This document shows positions 53,401-64,000 of a DNA stretch of 64,000 bases, one piece after another (positions within the stretch are counted from its first letter, which is position 1; each line of letters opens with the position of its first letter). The notes beneath the pieces were generated by a model, which worked only from the letters and a program-made list of their open reading frames with translations, did not search any database and had not been told where the DNA came from. The stretch is from Marthasterias glacialis (Eukaryota; Echinodermata; Asteroidea; Forcipulatida; Asteriidae): NCBI GenBank assembly GCA_911728455.2, contig OU452236.1, positions 11,399,195 to 11,463,194 on the forward strand, read 5' to 3'. The position numbers and the translations under genes were made by a program.

Positions 53401-56400
53401 AGTGAAACGATTTCAACTTTTTATTATTATAAACATAAAAACATACACGATGTATTTCTTTAGAATACTGTGAATTAGTACATTTGCAAACTTGTAAACC
53501 AAAAGTGAAATGTATTCGAAAGGTTGATTGAGTTTATCAATTAGGATTAGGATAATTGAAGCAACAACTTTTTTTTTTACAGAATTTTAAAATGATTTTG
53601 ATGGAAGCCATCATAACGATCGGGATAAAAAAATCATGAGACAGTACTAAAAATGTGAATAAATGCCTCTAGCCATTTCACAATATTTGGAACGAACAGT
53701 TGTTCATGTTTTGCAGCAAAATGCTCCACAAAAGTACATCATAAATACCTAATTGTAGGATATATTTACTGTTCAGACTAAACATTCAATGTCGTAACAA
53801 CTGTGTTCACAAAAAGTATTGCGGTGTTCACTGCTTGTGTGCAGAGTTGTTAAAAGAATATTTTCTTGGTCATACCAAGTACCAAGTGGGTCACATTAAG
53901 TTGTGTTCTTTAACATAGATTATTTCATCAGTATGTTTTTTTGTTCCATAGTGCCTTAAAATTGTAACATTATTGTTACATGTCTAAGAAGAGTATTTTA
54001 AAATGGATTTGTCTGAAATTCGTTTTGCTAGGTTTAAAATTCTTGAAAGGAAAGTTGATCATTGTTTTTTGAGGGAGACTTAATTAATTTCCATCCTCTA
54101 GTTTTCAATATAAACACACTTCAAGCAACCTGTGAAAATTTCATCAAATTTGGAAGTTGCGTTTTAACCAAAATGTTGAAAAACGGTTCATGTTTTGTCA
54201 AGGATTTTGTGTGCATTTATATTGGTCTTAATTTGATTGCGGCAATGGAAATAAGCACTAGTAACTTTTTAATCTTCAAAATTCTATTCATTTTTTACTT
54301 TGACATTAACTCCTAATTGATAAACTCAGAAATATTTCTCAGGAAGACTGATAACTAGTGTGAAGCTTTTAGATTCAAAGTAAATATATTATTGTTTTGT
54401 ATTATAAATCCTGTAATTTGCCTTTAAATTGACCATGTGTAACCATGGAGATTCTTAAATTATCCATTAAGGATAACATTTTAATTTAAGAATTAAGTTG
54501 TTACTGCTGACTTCATATTGTCTCCGATATTGCACATTGCATAGTGTCAGCCTGCAATATGGATGAGTAAAATCAAAACAACTGCAATATTGAATGCAAT
54601 GGTCAAATTGTACACGTTGTGAAAAAATGTATAATTAATTTCATTTATTATAACGTACATGAGTAGAAACCATTTTCCCAGATGGTTCTATTTATATTAC
54701 AGAGTAGTAGATTGAAGTCAATTATCAAAGAAAAATGTGAAACATAGTAGACCAAAATTAAGTACAGAATTTGTATAGTTATCAAGGATTTATTTTATTA
54801 GTTTGAATATAAACGCTGACTGATTAATAACGTTCATACCAGTACCAATCCTCCAGAGAAATGTTCCATCTGAAAGCTCACTGATTATAAAGTTCATACC
54901 AGTACCAATCCTTCAGAGAAATAAATCCCTCTGAAATACTGCCAAAGGCAAGAAAGTAGCATTTGACGACTTTGCTTATTTTGATTGCTGCAATCGAAAT
55001 AAATATGACGTGAACATTCACAAAATCCATTACAACACATAATCTGTTTTTTCATTTCTCCGAATCGTGACCATCTTATTAAAAGTATTAGTATTAAATC
55101 TTATTTAAGGCAAGGGACACCTTTGGTATTTGTTTCAATCCTATGTAATTGTAGATGTATACCATAAAACTAACCAGTGAAAATTTTATTTCAAAAGATG
55201 GTAGCATTTATTAGATATTTCATGTAGCAAAGATATGGAGCTGTTATTTCTACACAGAAGGATGCTGAAACTGCATGTTTTTCATTTCGCGTGAGAAACG
55301 ATTCATGCATGAATCGTTTCTCAAATTCAATTTTGGGGCAGAAAATTATCTTTTTTCTCTAAAACCGCATTACTTCTAATGGAAACGTTTCTCACAGTGT
55401 TTTGATACTATCAACATCTCTCCAGTGCTTCTTACCAAGTAAGCTTTTATGGGCATTAATTTGTGAAGTATTTACCAAAGGTACACCCTGCCTTTAATGA
55501 CGTTTTCACAGGTTGGTTGTACATGTTTCTTGTGTTTAATGAAAGCAGGAGGATGGGAAGTCATTTACTCTTCCAAAAAATAACAATTTTTCCCTAAAAA
55601 TTGTACTCATCATAATGAAAATGTAGCTTCATTATAAACAAATTTCCTCAATGGCCTTGTAATTTGCTCCATTGATAACATGTGCATTTATGTGTTCCTT
55701 GTTTTTCTTTCATTAAATACCCATTGTTCTCAAATTAATATTTAAATATCTCTCTTTTACCTGATTTTAATGATGGCTTGTTTTCATTTTGTGGAGTTTG
55801 AATTTGTGTGCATGTGGGTTTCACATTCCCTATTGCATTAAATTGCTTTCGCTATAATAAATGTAATAATATTATGTTTCCATGGAAATGATTTGTGATT
55901 CATTCATTCATTTATGTTAAATGAGTACATGGACGTTGCATATAAAAAATTACGAATCTCAGACAAACAAATATGCTTTTGGTCTAAATAAATAACAGAA
56001 TCGGGTCTGTACATGTACCTGGTGATGCTAAGGGTACTTCTAATGCATGTCAGACGATGTTTTATTTGAACGTATACAGTGCCCGTTAAATTTATGCCAA
56101 ACCAACATCATTTTATCCCACCATAAACCCCTGTCTGTTAATGTTTGTCCTTGATATAATAAATATCACACAGCAAGCTTTTGTTATTATCTCAGTACAC
56201 AATCATGTAACATTTTTCACGCATGATATACACGGTATAAGTTCTGTTGTTTTTGTTAATGTCTTTTTTCCTTTGTCCATAAATTAGTTGTGTGTCAAAC
56301 ACAACATTGTGCTTTTCTAGGATGTTCAAGCTTTAAATAGCCACTGCACCTGCTTCATTCCACTTAATAGGAAGCCAGCTTTTGTTCATTTGATTTGGCT

Positions 56401-59400
56401 ATTTTTGGTCATCGCTCATTCAGGCATCATTCATGTTGTAATTCCAGTAGGGTTATTTCATTGCTTGGGACTAGTCACTGATTGATTAGGTACATCTTTC
56501 CTTCTTGGAAGACGTCTGTAGGAGGTGATGTCAGTAACATCTCTCTAGGGGGTATAACCTGCCAGGGTTGGTTCTCTAGGGCTTTTGCTTTCTTTCCAAG
56601 GACCTATAAATTGTTGTCTCTTTCTGACTAACCCCCTTAGTGCGTGAATGTGATTATTAAAATGCCAGGCATTGTATAATGGTCATGGAATTCTCACATC
56701 GAAGAAGAATATACATGTATCATACTTTTGTGGAAAAATCATGTAGTTTTCAATCAACAAACTGAGTAAACAACCTTCGAAAATGTCATCAATTTTGTTG
56801 CTCCTATGGCAGAGAAAACTGAAAAAAAAATAGATCCTTGTTTTGTCAGGGATATTGGGCTAGTTCATATTGGCCTTATTTTGATTGCAACAATCAAATT
56901 AAGGAACAGTAATTTTAGGGGTCTTTGAATGCTGTTTTGTTGACTCTGACAGTATTTTAGTCATAAAGTACATTGCATGTATACAACAATGTGAATCAGC
57001 ATTTGCAAGTTTATATAAAAAAAACATTTATTTTTAGGATACAAATGTACTGATCAATAGAAAAACAAATGATCATTTAGTAATAACAATAATAACAATA
57101 TTTTTTTTAAATTATATATATATCATTGTACTTTCAATTATTTTTTTATTTTTTACAGATTTAGGGCAAATACTCTCCCAGAAGAAACTATGAGCAGACG
57201 GAATCGGGAGTACAAAGTAAGAATTTTGATTTAATAATCAAATTTGAGTAATTTACGAGGATTTTCCAAAATTTTACATAATCCAAAATCCATAATGTTA
57301 ACTTAATGTCACCCAAACTGTTGGACTCTGATTATGGTAGTATGCCTGATCCCATGTATCAAATAAAACATGCAGTTTGATTTTGAAGGGTTGTGGTTGG
57401 TTTAAAAGAGTTTTAATGTTTGAGAATTAATTAGTATTAAAATAAGATCCAGTGGAATCCCAGAATATTACTGGTTTGTTATAGTGTTGCTTATTTGCCA
57501 TTCCTAGACCATGATGACCAGTGAGTGTTGAGCAAATGTTTTCAGCACACTGGATACATGATGCTTTTTGTACTGATTTTTAAATTACATTTTTTACATG
57601 CATACGTTAGCAATTTTGTAGCCAATCTTTCCTCGAAATTGAGAGCAACTGCAGAGTATGGGGAAATATTCAAACTTGTTGGGCAATTCTTGTTGGTATA
57701 CATTGTAATTTCTTTCTTTTGAATACCGTTTATGGAGAGGAAGTGCTGGAAGTAGTGTTATATTTCTTTCTTTTTTTTTTCTTTTTTGCTGGCGAGAATA
57801 CTGTATCACATTACAGTTCGCTGCTAACTATGTAAGCAAAATGTTGACCATAAACGCAGAATTCTCTGTTAACCAGATGCTGCTTGGAATCTTCCATCTT
57901 TTCCCATCCAACCTGACGGGATTATTTCGTCGGTTTTGCCGGAATCATTTTTCTTTGAGAGTACCGCAGGCACAAAGAACCCTTGACTTGACAAAGCCAA
58001 GAGAACAAAGATTCTCTTTATAGCAACGGGATTTTTGTTTTCTCTATCGAGAAAATGTCAAATAAATGCACCGTTGAAAATTTGCAAAATTTTGATTGTT
58101 ACTAAACCCAGAACCAAGGCTGGATCTTGGTTCACTTTGACTTACTTCCATTGAGCCGAAATACAATGAATGAACAATGGTGGAAGCCTCTCGCTGTCTC
58201 ATAATCCTCTTCTTGGAACAACATGACTAAGGTCTGGAATCGGTTTTTACACAATTACCAAGCATAATGGTAAAAAATGTATTTAATTCCACTTTTCTTT
58301 TTTGTGTGGGTGAAACGAAGTATTAGACAGTGTGTATGTGCTCTGTGCATGCTCAGTAGTGGAATGTCCGTGTGAATGGCATGTTTAAATGTCGCCATTT
58401 GCTGGCTTGGACAATACTTTGGTGTATACACATCATCTATCAGCAACTGCTTAAAAAGAGTCATGAAATTGGGGCCTCCTCTAGAGCTTCACCCTCTTCT
58501 TGCCTATGGTGTACATGTAGAGCCTGTAATGACTTAATTTCATAGTCACATCAGTCTCCACCATGCAAAGCCACAAGTCCCAAGTCCTCAGATTAATTGG
58601 ATATATTTCTGGGAACCCAGAGAATTTGAAATTCATGTAACAAACTAATTTGAGTCCTGTGTTGTAATAATTATGCTGCAACATACACGTATTATGGTTC
58701 TCATGTCATCAAGCTAGCCACAAAGGCATTTTGACACCGGAGCTGCTAAAGCAGAAAATTTTGCCTAACAATTTTCTGTCGAGCAAAAATTAGCAGGATT
58801 ATATCAAAGATGGTGCATATGACATGGTTTTTTGTCTGGTAACCTTATTCTGGTAAGCATAATTTTGTTGTGCATAGCAACTTTTTGTGCGTAAGAAGCT
58901 CTTTGAAATAGGAACCAGGTTTTTAAACAATTGGACACTTTACTTAAAATGTAAGAATATTTTCCATGCTGCAAGTTGGCAAATTTTGATGCCATATTTT
59001 TCAATACATTTTGTAAGTGTTGCACATATTTAGAGAGTAAAAAGCATAACTTTGTTGCCAGGCCTGCAATTTCATCTTGTTTGAGAGGGCAAAGCCATTT
59101 TCATTTTGAAAAGGGCACTTCCATTTGAAAATCTTAAAGTATAGTGGAAACTTTTGAAAGGGCACCAAGGCCAAGACCAGGGCAAAAGAAGCCATGGCCT
59201 GCAGGGCCTCATTGCCATTCTAGGCCTGCGTTTCCTTGATATGGTTAAACAATGTGAAACTGATTTTCCCTGAAATAGTTGACAGGCATGTGATTTTTCA
59301 GGATTTTTCCTGATTTCAGGATTTTCTCAGAACCTACATGAGCTGTAGGTGCAAGCCGATGTTTTGCAATTCACGCTGTATGAATTTGACATTTTCTCGG

Positions 59401-61522
59401 TCAAGAAACAAAATGGACGATCCAACAAAGAGAATCTTTGTTCTCTTGGCATTGTCAAGTCGGGGTTTCTTTAGTGCCAGCTGTACCCTCAAAGAAAAAA
59501 GATTCCGGCAATTCTGCCAAAAGAATCCCGCCTGGGTAACAGGACCGAAAAAAGAATCACGGTGGCAATTTGTTAGAATAAGGGAGACTCAAGCCATTGT
59601 TCAGGAATTTCCAACTAGTCCAATCTCAGCCCAGGCTTGAATACGAGAGAGGCTGGTGCGCTGTATTGACGATGAATGCAGAAACTCTGTCCAAATTCTA
59701 AATAATTCCCTGGTTCATAATGCATTGTAGGTAGACAATCATGCATAACCCTTTGCTGTCATGTTATTACTGAGTAATTTACAGTTACCTTGGATCAGAC
59801 AATACACTGATTTCATCCATCCACCAAAAAAATAAAAATAAATAACAATTTGATTCATGATGAAAAGCCTGGATTTTTAATGGTGTTCAGCAGCAGTCTG
59901 TGCTCATCATGGCCATTACCTTGGCCGCAATAATGGGGTATTAATTCATACTGGCAGTGTTTTGACGAGACACTTAAAGCGTAATTGCCTTCGGGTGTTT
60001 ATGGACCTTGAATATAATGCGGAAGTTGAGGGTACAGGATCAAGAGAAGGGTGTACCATTAAGCTAATCAAGCAGTGTAGATGACGAAGCAGTCACATCT
60101 ATAACAGTTAAATCATTCGGGGAACTAAGGAAGGTGTTGTTGTCTGAAATTAACATCCTACTCGCATCGTTCAAATGTGTAGATTACTTAGAAATCACGT
60201 AGGTAGTAGTTGAATCATACCACCAGCGGAGATTACATTGTTTGAAATGAATAAACAACTTGCACCCCACACCATCAATCAGCTCAGGTTAACTTTTAAT
60301 GAGTTGATTGGCACCAACTCTCAAGAAAACTTAGTATAGGATCGCCCAAAGTTTTCAACATTTTGAAGGTTGTACAGAGTACTGCTTTTTAATACCCCCC
60401 CCCCCCACCAAGCAGTTCTTAGCAGCATTTTCTGTGCATATCAATCCAAGTGCAGTACTATAATGTTCATAAATACCCACCTCTCCCTGCCCCTAAAAAC
60501 AAACACACACACACACAAACAAACAAACAAACAAAAAGCAAACCAAAAAACTGCATTAACAGCCACAGTGCCTGTAAGATTTTCAGTCATTTTTGTCCTC
60601 AGTTAATGTGTTCCCTCTATTTGTAGAAAAAAATTGACCTTTTTAAACACCTTTTAAAGTCTAACCATTTCCCTTTTTGTATGACCATGAAAATAAGGTA
60701 AAACTATAGATGGCTTCAAAGTGAAATCTAAAGAATTATATGTAAACTATGTGTTTCCTTTTAAAGTATATAGTTCATGTATTTTGAAAGAGTACATTCA
60801 TCCTCATCATGTAGTTCTTAGTAATAAACATGCCATGTAATTACCGTGTGCTTATGTTTCCCAGAAAACACAAAATAACAATGTACATATTTTGCTGGTT
60901 ATACCGCTACGGGTTTTGTTGTAACAACAAATTGTAATTTATGAACATAATGAGAACTTTTTTTTTTTCCTTTTTCTTCTTGTTACTACTTTAAGATGGT
61001 TTCCCAAAAGCTTGTGGATCGTGGAATAAAATTAAATTAAAAAACTGTTGGACATGTTCAAAACTTAAATGTTTCTGAGCAGAATGGAGGAAGAAAATGT
61101 TAACTGTTTTCTTGTGATTTGTTTGTTAGGATGTCGTCCAAAAGCTTGTGGGTCGTCAGAGTAACGCAGCACGTGGTTCGCCAGATCAGCAACGACGACA
61201 GCAGCAACGACAAATGCTACACCAATTACGACAGCATGTCTCAGAAGCGCGCTTTGAAACGGGTGAGGCCGTGTCACAGATCCAGGATGGCATGAATAAG
61301 ATGGAAGCCCGCCTCAGTCAATCCAGTATGGACAGTGAAGACAGTGTGTTCCAATCTGGAAATCCTACCAGTATCTCAGACAGATATCAGAGCGATACAT
61401 TGCGGGCTATGCAGGAATTGGTTGTGAAACGACGGCAGAGCGAGTTGGATGAGACAAATGTTGTTGAGCCCATGAGGAAAGCCGAGGACAGTCCTACAGA
61501 AGTGACGCCGAAAAAACGTTGA
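35469..61522 (+). CDS. Unidentified 159-aa protein, three coding exons, 21.7-kb first intron
   Basis: Exons: 35469-35497 (ATG..AG|GTAAGT), 57159-57216 (TTTTTTACAG acceptor, AAA|GTAAGA donor) and 61130-61522 (TTTGTTAG acceptor, TGA at 61520-61522). Phases join exactly (29 + 58 + 393 = 480 nt). The peptide starts MDRYRRTNMRFRANTLPEET and MSRRNREYKDVVQKLVGRQS. A Gln/Arg-rich helix follows (GSPDQQRRQQQRQMLHQLRQ), then a predicted coiled coil (GEAVSQIQDGMNKMEARLSQ), a Ser-rich segment, LRAMQELVVKRRQSELDE and a basic tail TPKKR. No signal peptide or membrane segment. Family not recognised. The small first exons rest on splice consensus and phase only; transcript evidence could add exons. Confidence 0.5.
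36457..36672. repeat. Palindromic repeat, TTTCACACT ends, copy 1
   Basis: Begins 'cctttcacactagacagatttcc' and ends 'ggctcggtagtgtgaaaagagc', inverted. The centre is rich in CCTGGGAA/TTCCCAGG motifs. Related to 44028-44308. Confidence 0.65.
44028..44308. repeat. Palindromic repeat, TTTCACACT ends, copy 2
   Basis: Begins 'aaagcctctttcacacttaac', ends 'ctctagtgtgaaaagggcttt'. Interior shares 'cttgaatagctaaccttggcaaactcctgggaaatggctacca' with 36457-36672. Confidence 0.65.
44399..45247. mobile_element. TTAA-flanked 849-bp foldback element with tRNA-like insert
   Basis: Left end TTAAAGAGGGGCTCTAAAAT, right end ATAAGAGTCCCTCTTTAA. Inverted arms extend through GTCAGTTTTGTGATGC / GCATCACAAAACTGA. 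TTAA at both ends suggests piggyBac-type mobilisation. Contains the tRNA-like segment at 44731-44802. Confidence 0.7.
44731..44802 (+). repeat. tRNA-like sequence (pseudogene or SINE head)
   Basis: 72 nt with ends GGCTGGA / TCCTGTC (six of seven pairs), a canonical box A (TAGCTCAGGTGG) and a box B with one mismatch (GGTACAAATCC). The anticodon and T stems pair poorly, so it is not a functional tRNA. Confidence 0.5.
45409..45726 (-). mobile_element. Non-autonomous DNA transposon, CAGGG ends, copy 2
   Basis: Reverse-oriented relative of 30015-30296: 'ctccccaggatttttcataactggggggcattctgaacccaaattttgaaagtgtggccgaagct' through 'gcatgtgcaatggggagaaccctg'. The open frame over it (45507-45902) is an artefact. 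Confidence 0.75.
47894..49750. repeat. 46-bp minisatellite array, about 40 copies
   Basis: Unit GAAGGAGGGTGTTTGAATGG ATGTAGAATGGAGGAAAGAC CTCTAT, 46 bp, repeated without gaps for about 1.86 kb. Variants include GTAGCA/GTAGAA/TTTAGC, GAGGATG/GAGGGTG and GGAGAAAAG..CTCTTTG. The edges (first unit 47894, last two units from about 49680) are the most diverged, as expected for unequal exchange. The 3' part shows a two-unit (92-bp) higher-order pattern. Not a CRISPR: there are no spacers. Confidence 0.97.
50322..50625. repeat. ~76-bp tandem repeat, four copies, with GGTCA palindromes
   Basis: Units start at about 50332, 50406, 50484 and 50560. Each carries TTGACCnnGGTCAA or a derivative, then 'agtttggatcacaca' and 'ttgaattactgact'. 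Confidence 0.8.
50841..51169. mobile_element. Non-autonomous DNA element, CAGTGCCGTAACT ends
   Basis: Left CAGTGCCGTAACTAAGG, right CATAGTTATGCCACTG (inverted). Interior AT-rich with G-runs near both ends. Similar ends to 7594-8412. Confidence 0.6.
55105..55497. mobile_element. TTAA-flanked MITE, 393 bp
   Basis: Left TTAAGGCAAGGGACACCTTTGGTA, right TACCAAAGGTACACCCTGCCTTTAA, inverted. The centre has a GAGAAACGATTCATGCATGAATCGTTTCTC palindrome. MITEs of this type (AAAGGCAGTGGACAC-like ends) are, from memory, abundant in echinoderm genomes. Confidence 0.8.
57159..57216 (+). CDS. Unidentified gene, exon 2
   Basis: Polypyrimidine tract plus ACAG acceptor, one base then 19 codons (FRANTLPEETMSRRNREYK), donor GTAAGA. 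Confidence 0.5.
57895..58440 (-). repeat. Interspersed repeat family R2, copy 3 (reverse)
   Basis: Reverse-oriented match to 3668-4195: 'aaagccaagagaacaaagattctcttta', 'tctcgagaaaatgtcaaat'-type sequence, 'tcttcttggaacaa', 'gtgtgggtgaaacgaagtattagac'. In intron 2 of the unidentified gene. Confidence 0.65.
58735..58918. repeat. Repeat family R1, copy 4 (partial)
   Basis: 'gagctgctaaagcagaaaattttgcctaacaattttctg', 'ggtgcatatgacatggttttttgtctggtaaccttattctggtaagca', ending 'ctctttgaaataggaacca'. Confidence 0.6.
59365..59560 (+). repeat. Repeat family R2, copy 4 (3' half)
   Basis: 'tttgacattttctcggtcaagaaacaaaatggacgatccaacaaagagaatctttgttctcttggcattgtcaagtcggggtttcttt', close to 4073-4165. The 100-residue frame from 59338 is this repeat. 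Confidence 0.65.
59561..61129. other. Intron 2 of the unidentified gene, 3' part
   Basis: Includes C-run (60398-60408), CA/CAAA microsatellite (60501-60540), and at about 60993-61025 a diverged copy of the first ~32 bases of exon 3 (GATGGTTTCCCAAAAGCTTGTGGATCGTGG). Confidence 0.5.
61130..61522 (+). CDS. Unidentified gene, exon 3 (stop codon)
   Basis: 393 bp, phase 0, 130 codons and TGA. GC content and codon use stand out from the AT-rich flanks. Gln/Arg-rich and Ser-rich, coiled coil likely. The open frame extends back to the acceptor TTTGTTAG. Confidence 0.65.
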   Translation, partial: DVVQKLVGRQSNAARGSPDQQRRQQQRQMLHQLRQHVSEARFETGEAVSQIQDGMNKMEARLSQSSMDSEDSVFQSGNPTSISDRYQSDTLRAMQELVVKRRQSELDETNVVEPMRKAEDSPTEVTPKKR

Positions 61523-62289
61523 CATTTCAACATCCTCCATCTTATTTCTTGTATATATTCAATATCTTCTATGAAGAGATCCAGGAACATCTTAGCCTTA
61601 TTTTGCCAGAAGTAAACACATACATAGGTGTATTTTCAAAGGTGTTGGATTTTAAGGACAAATATTTTTTTCATACTTTATACTTAGGGAGCACATCTTC
61701 AATGCATATGATTAATTTGTTTATAGAGACAAAAACTGAAGTTAATCAGTTTGCAATTAGATAGACAAATCCCCCACCCCCTCTCCGAAAGGGAATTAAA
61801 TTCAACAGTAACAACATAATAAACAAACTTTTCAAAACAAACAAACTTGGTAGGAACACTGGTACAGCATGCAGTGAGAGACTTTTGAGGATGCTAGGTG
61901 GCAGCAGACTTACCAGCTATATTCATTGTTCTCAGAAATGTGCGCATGCTCATAACTACGGCAACAATGACAATTTACCTGGTAAGTCTGCTGTCACCTT
62001 GCATTCCAAAGTCTCCCATTTTGTTTGCTAAACATACCCCTGACAAATGTCCTCTTATAAAGAAACATTTCTTCTTGAGACGCTAGGTTTTATTGAAACT
62101 CAAGCATTGGAAAAGTCTCATTTAGATTAAGACAGCTTGACAACAGGGTTTTATTTCACAAACACTCAGATTCATTTTTTAAGATGACTTGTTGATATTA
62201 CCATAGTGATTTGTATTGTGACGTCACACTTTGCATAGCATATAAGACTGATACACATCTTAAGATCGATCTTATCTCTTTTTGAAATC

Positions 62290-62435
62290 AAGCCCAGCGG
62301 TCGATTTCACCAAACTCTTCCTAACTTAGGACTCTAAGATGCATAGTGATTTGTATTGTAACCTCACACTCTCCTTACATTTACTGATCTTAAGATTGGT
62401 CTTAATCAACTTGGTGAAATCAACTGCTGATGAAT
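62290..62435. repeat. Foldback, TTGGTGAAATC ends
   Basis: GGTCGATTTCACCAA / TTGGTGAAATCAACTGCT termini, interior 'gatcttaagattggtctta'. A neighbouring segment (62196-62280) has related 'catagtgatttgtattgtgacgtcacact' sequence. Confidence 0.7.
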
Positions 62436-62867
62436 GAGATGTGTGAAAAACCTCAGGATCATGGTTCTGTAATGGTATCTAGATTGATCCTTACTCAGTA
62501 GACCTTATTTACATGATGTCACTGTAGTAGGTTACCCTCAAGTAGAGGTCAAAATTAAATTCAGTTAATTTGACACAATAGCTTTCAGTTTTCGGAAACG
62601 ATTACAAAGTTGTCGCTCGAATCTGTTGAATATTTACAACAAATATGAACCTCATGTACTTTTTTTATGGAGAGTTGATCACCGAAATGGTAATGTTGAA
62701 AGCATGTGTGTGATCTGTGACAAAGTTGCACAATGTCTCTAGGTTCACACATCAATTGTTTCTTCAGCCTTTTACCTCTAAGATGGTGGTGGGATGATGT
62801 CAATGGATAGGGACTGTATGTATTCGTAGGTATTCTGAAAAAGACTCAGTGTTTTTCTTTCATCAGG

Positions 62868-62985
62868 CTGTGTCGGAATTGGCGGCTATAGCTACAATGT
62901 ACAGCATACACTGAAGTATAGCACAACCATAACAACAGCCGTCGCTGTAGCCAGAGCCGCCAATTCGGCTACGGCTTTAGAATAA
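62868..62985. repeat. Foldback, GCCGCCAATTC ends
   Basis: GTGTCGGAATTGGCGGCTATAGC at the left and GCCAGAGCCGCCAATTCGGCTACGGC at the right, inverted, ~70-bp loop. Confidence 0.7.
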
Positions 62986-64000
62986 ATGTAACCAAACTGA
63001 AGCTTGAAGGGCTTAGTAATCTGGTTCCCTATTTGATATAATGAGAATTGTATTCATTATTCCTCTCACAAACAGGGAACATGACCAATATTGTGATAGC
63101 AGGCTAGGATTAGTGTCTATAGAACTACGTTATTTACTGCGTATGTAATGTCTGAGGAATTATATAAGTCAGCAAATGTAGAGTATGTAGAGGGACAAGT
63201 CATATTTCTTACTTTTTTCTTATTTCATTTGCAGTTTTTACAGGGTGACTTGGTCTTCATCATTGTTTATGGTATTGACTAAATTGATATATGACATTGT
63301 ATATAGTATTTATTAACGTATTTGTTTATATGCACACAGTACTACTTTGTTGAAATTAATTATATTTAATATAAAGGGTTATATTGCTGTCAATGTTATT
63401 ATAAGATATATCGAATATATATATATACATATATATATATTTAATATTTTGTTATACATTTAAGGGCCTGAGTATATAAATAGTCAAATTATATAGATTA
63501 CAGTTTTGAATTTATTGAGATCCTATGTTTAATTAACATTTAAGTTAAAAACATTTTTTAAGAGGTCCCGCAGAGTTTGTTTGTCTTGAGGGGTATTTGA
63601 TCAATATGTATAATTCATTACAAAAACATTTCTCAGAGGTGTTTGTGGGGGAACAGTTGAAATAACATGCTGAAAAAATGCTGAAATTATTTCCGCTAAA
63701 TTTACTTTACAACAAAAACAAAAACTTCCCAATCATCTAGATTATAAATATTCCCATAGACCCCTGACTAATTCATTTTGTATAGGGCTATTACCTGAAC
63801 ATTCAATGCATTCACCATTATGGAATATGACATACGATTTTGGCTCAAAAAACGTCTTGAGAATATTTTTATTTCAAATATTTTTGTATTTTTCTTATAA
63901 AGACATTGAGTACTGGTATTGTTATAACTTGGGCTATTTTGGTTGTTAATGGCTCTTGCAAAGCTCGCTTTTTTTCTTAACTTCTTGCTAAATGCTTTCA

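Larger units (their letters stand above)
49751..57158. other. Intron 1 of the unidentified gene, second half
   Basis: No coding sequence supported. Holds a 76-bp tandem repeat (50322-50625), the GTAAC-ended element (50841-51169), a TTAA foldback (55105-55497) and AT-rich unique sequence. Confidence 0.5.
61523..64000 (+). other. 3' UTR and downstream of the unidentified gene
   Basis: AT-rich, no further coding exon recognised. Holds foldbacks at 62290-62435 (GCGGTCGATTTCACCAA / TTGGTGAAATCAACTGCT) and 62868-62985 (GGAATTGGCGGCTATAGCTAC / GTAGCCAGAGCCGCCAATTC), and an AT dinucleotide run (63409-63445). AATAAA at about 62982-62987 could serve as a polyadenylation signal. Confidence 0.4.

Noticed and set aside
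61065..61277. 70-residue minus frame
   Set aside because: Antisense shadow of exon 3 of the unidentified gene.

Overview
The window looks like nuclear DNA of a marine invertebrate, most likely an echinoderm. It has spliced genes with long introns, many short foldback (MITE-like) elements, a decayed LINE, minisatellites, and a gene matching selenoprotein J (SelJ, the J1-crystallin-like selenoprotein known from ray-finned fishes and sea urchins). Names come from reading the translations; nothing was searched.

Layout. 1-1000: a tRNA-Leu-like repeat (minus strand), then the last coding exon of a CACYBP/SIP (calcyclin-binding protein) gene on +. 4559-20917: a complete seven-exon SelJ gene on the minus strand. 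All splice phases agree, and the only in-frame stop before the last exon is a TGA at the end of exon 5, so it is read as selenocysteine. Intron 1 of SelJ (7450-20850) holds a ~9.9 kb Polinton/Maverick-related element (9470-19375) with 186-bp terminal inverted repeats (TIRs). 20.0-25.8 kb: foldback elements and a dead CR1/L2-like LINE (about 22450-24881). 35469-61522: an unidentified + strand gene encoding 159 aa in three exons, with a 21.7 kb first intron full of repeats, including a ~1.86 kb array of a 46-bp unit (47894-49750). 61523-64000: its 3' side, with more foldbacks.

The element has a left TIR, then a + strand PCNA-like sliding clamp, a minus-strand block of six genes (about 10.6-14.2 kb), a short AT-rich divergent promoter region, a + strand block of a basic protein, an endonuclease VII-PolB replicase, a small Cys protein, a DDE integrase and a conserved Pro-rich tail-anchored protein, then the right TIR. 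Nearly every gene has stops or frameshifts, and the TIRs differ at about nine positions, so it is an old dead copy. No packaging ATPase or adenain-like protease was recognised. The sliding clamp beside a presumed protein-primed PolB is the most unusual part.

How the parts relate: CACYBP and SelJ are convergent. The element sits wholly within SelJ intron 1 and leaves the SelJ coding frame intact. Element genes look like two divergent transcription units, with replication and integration on + and probable structural or membrane proteins mainly on minus.
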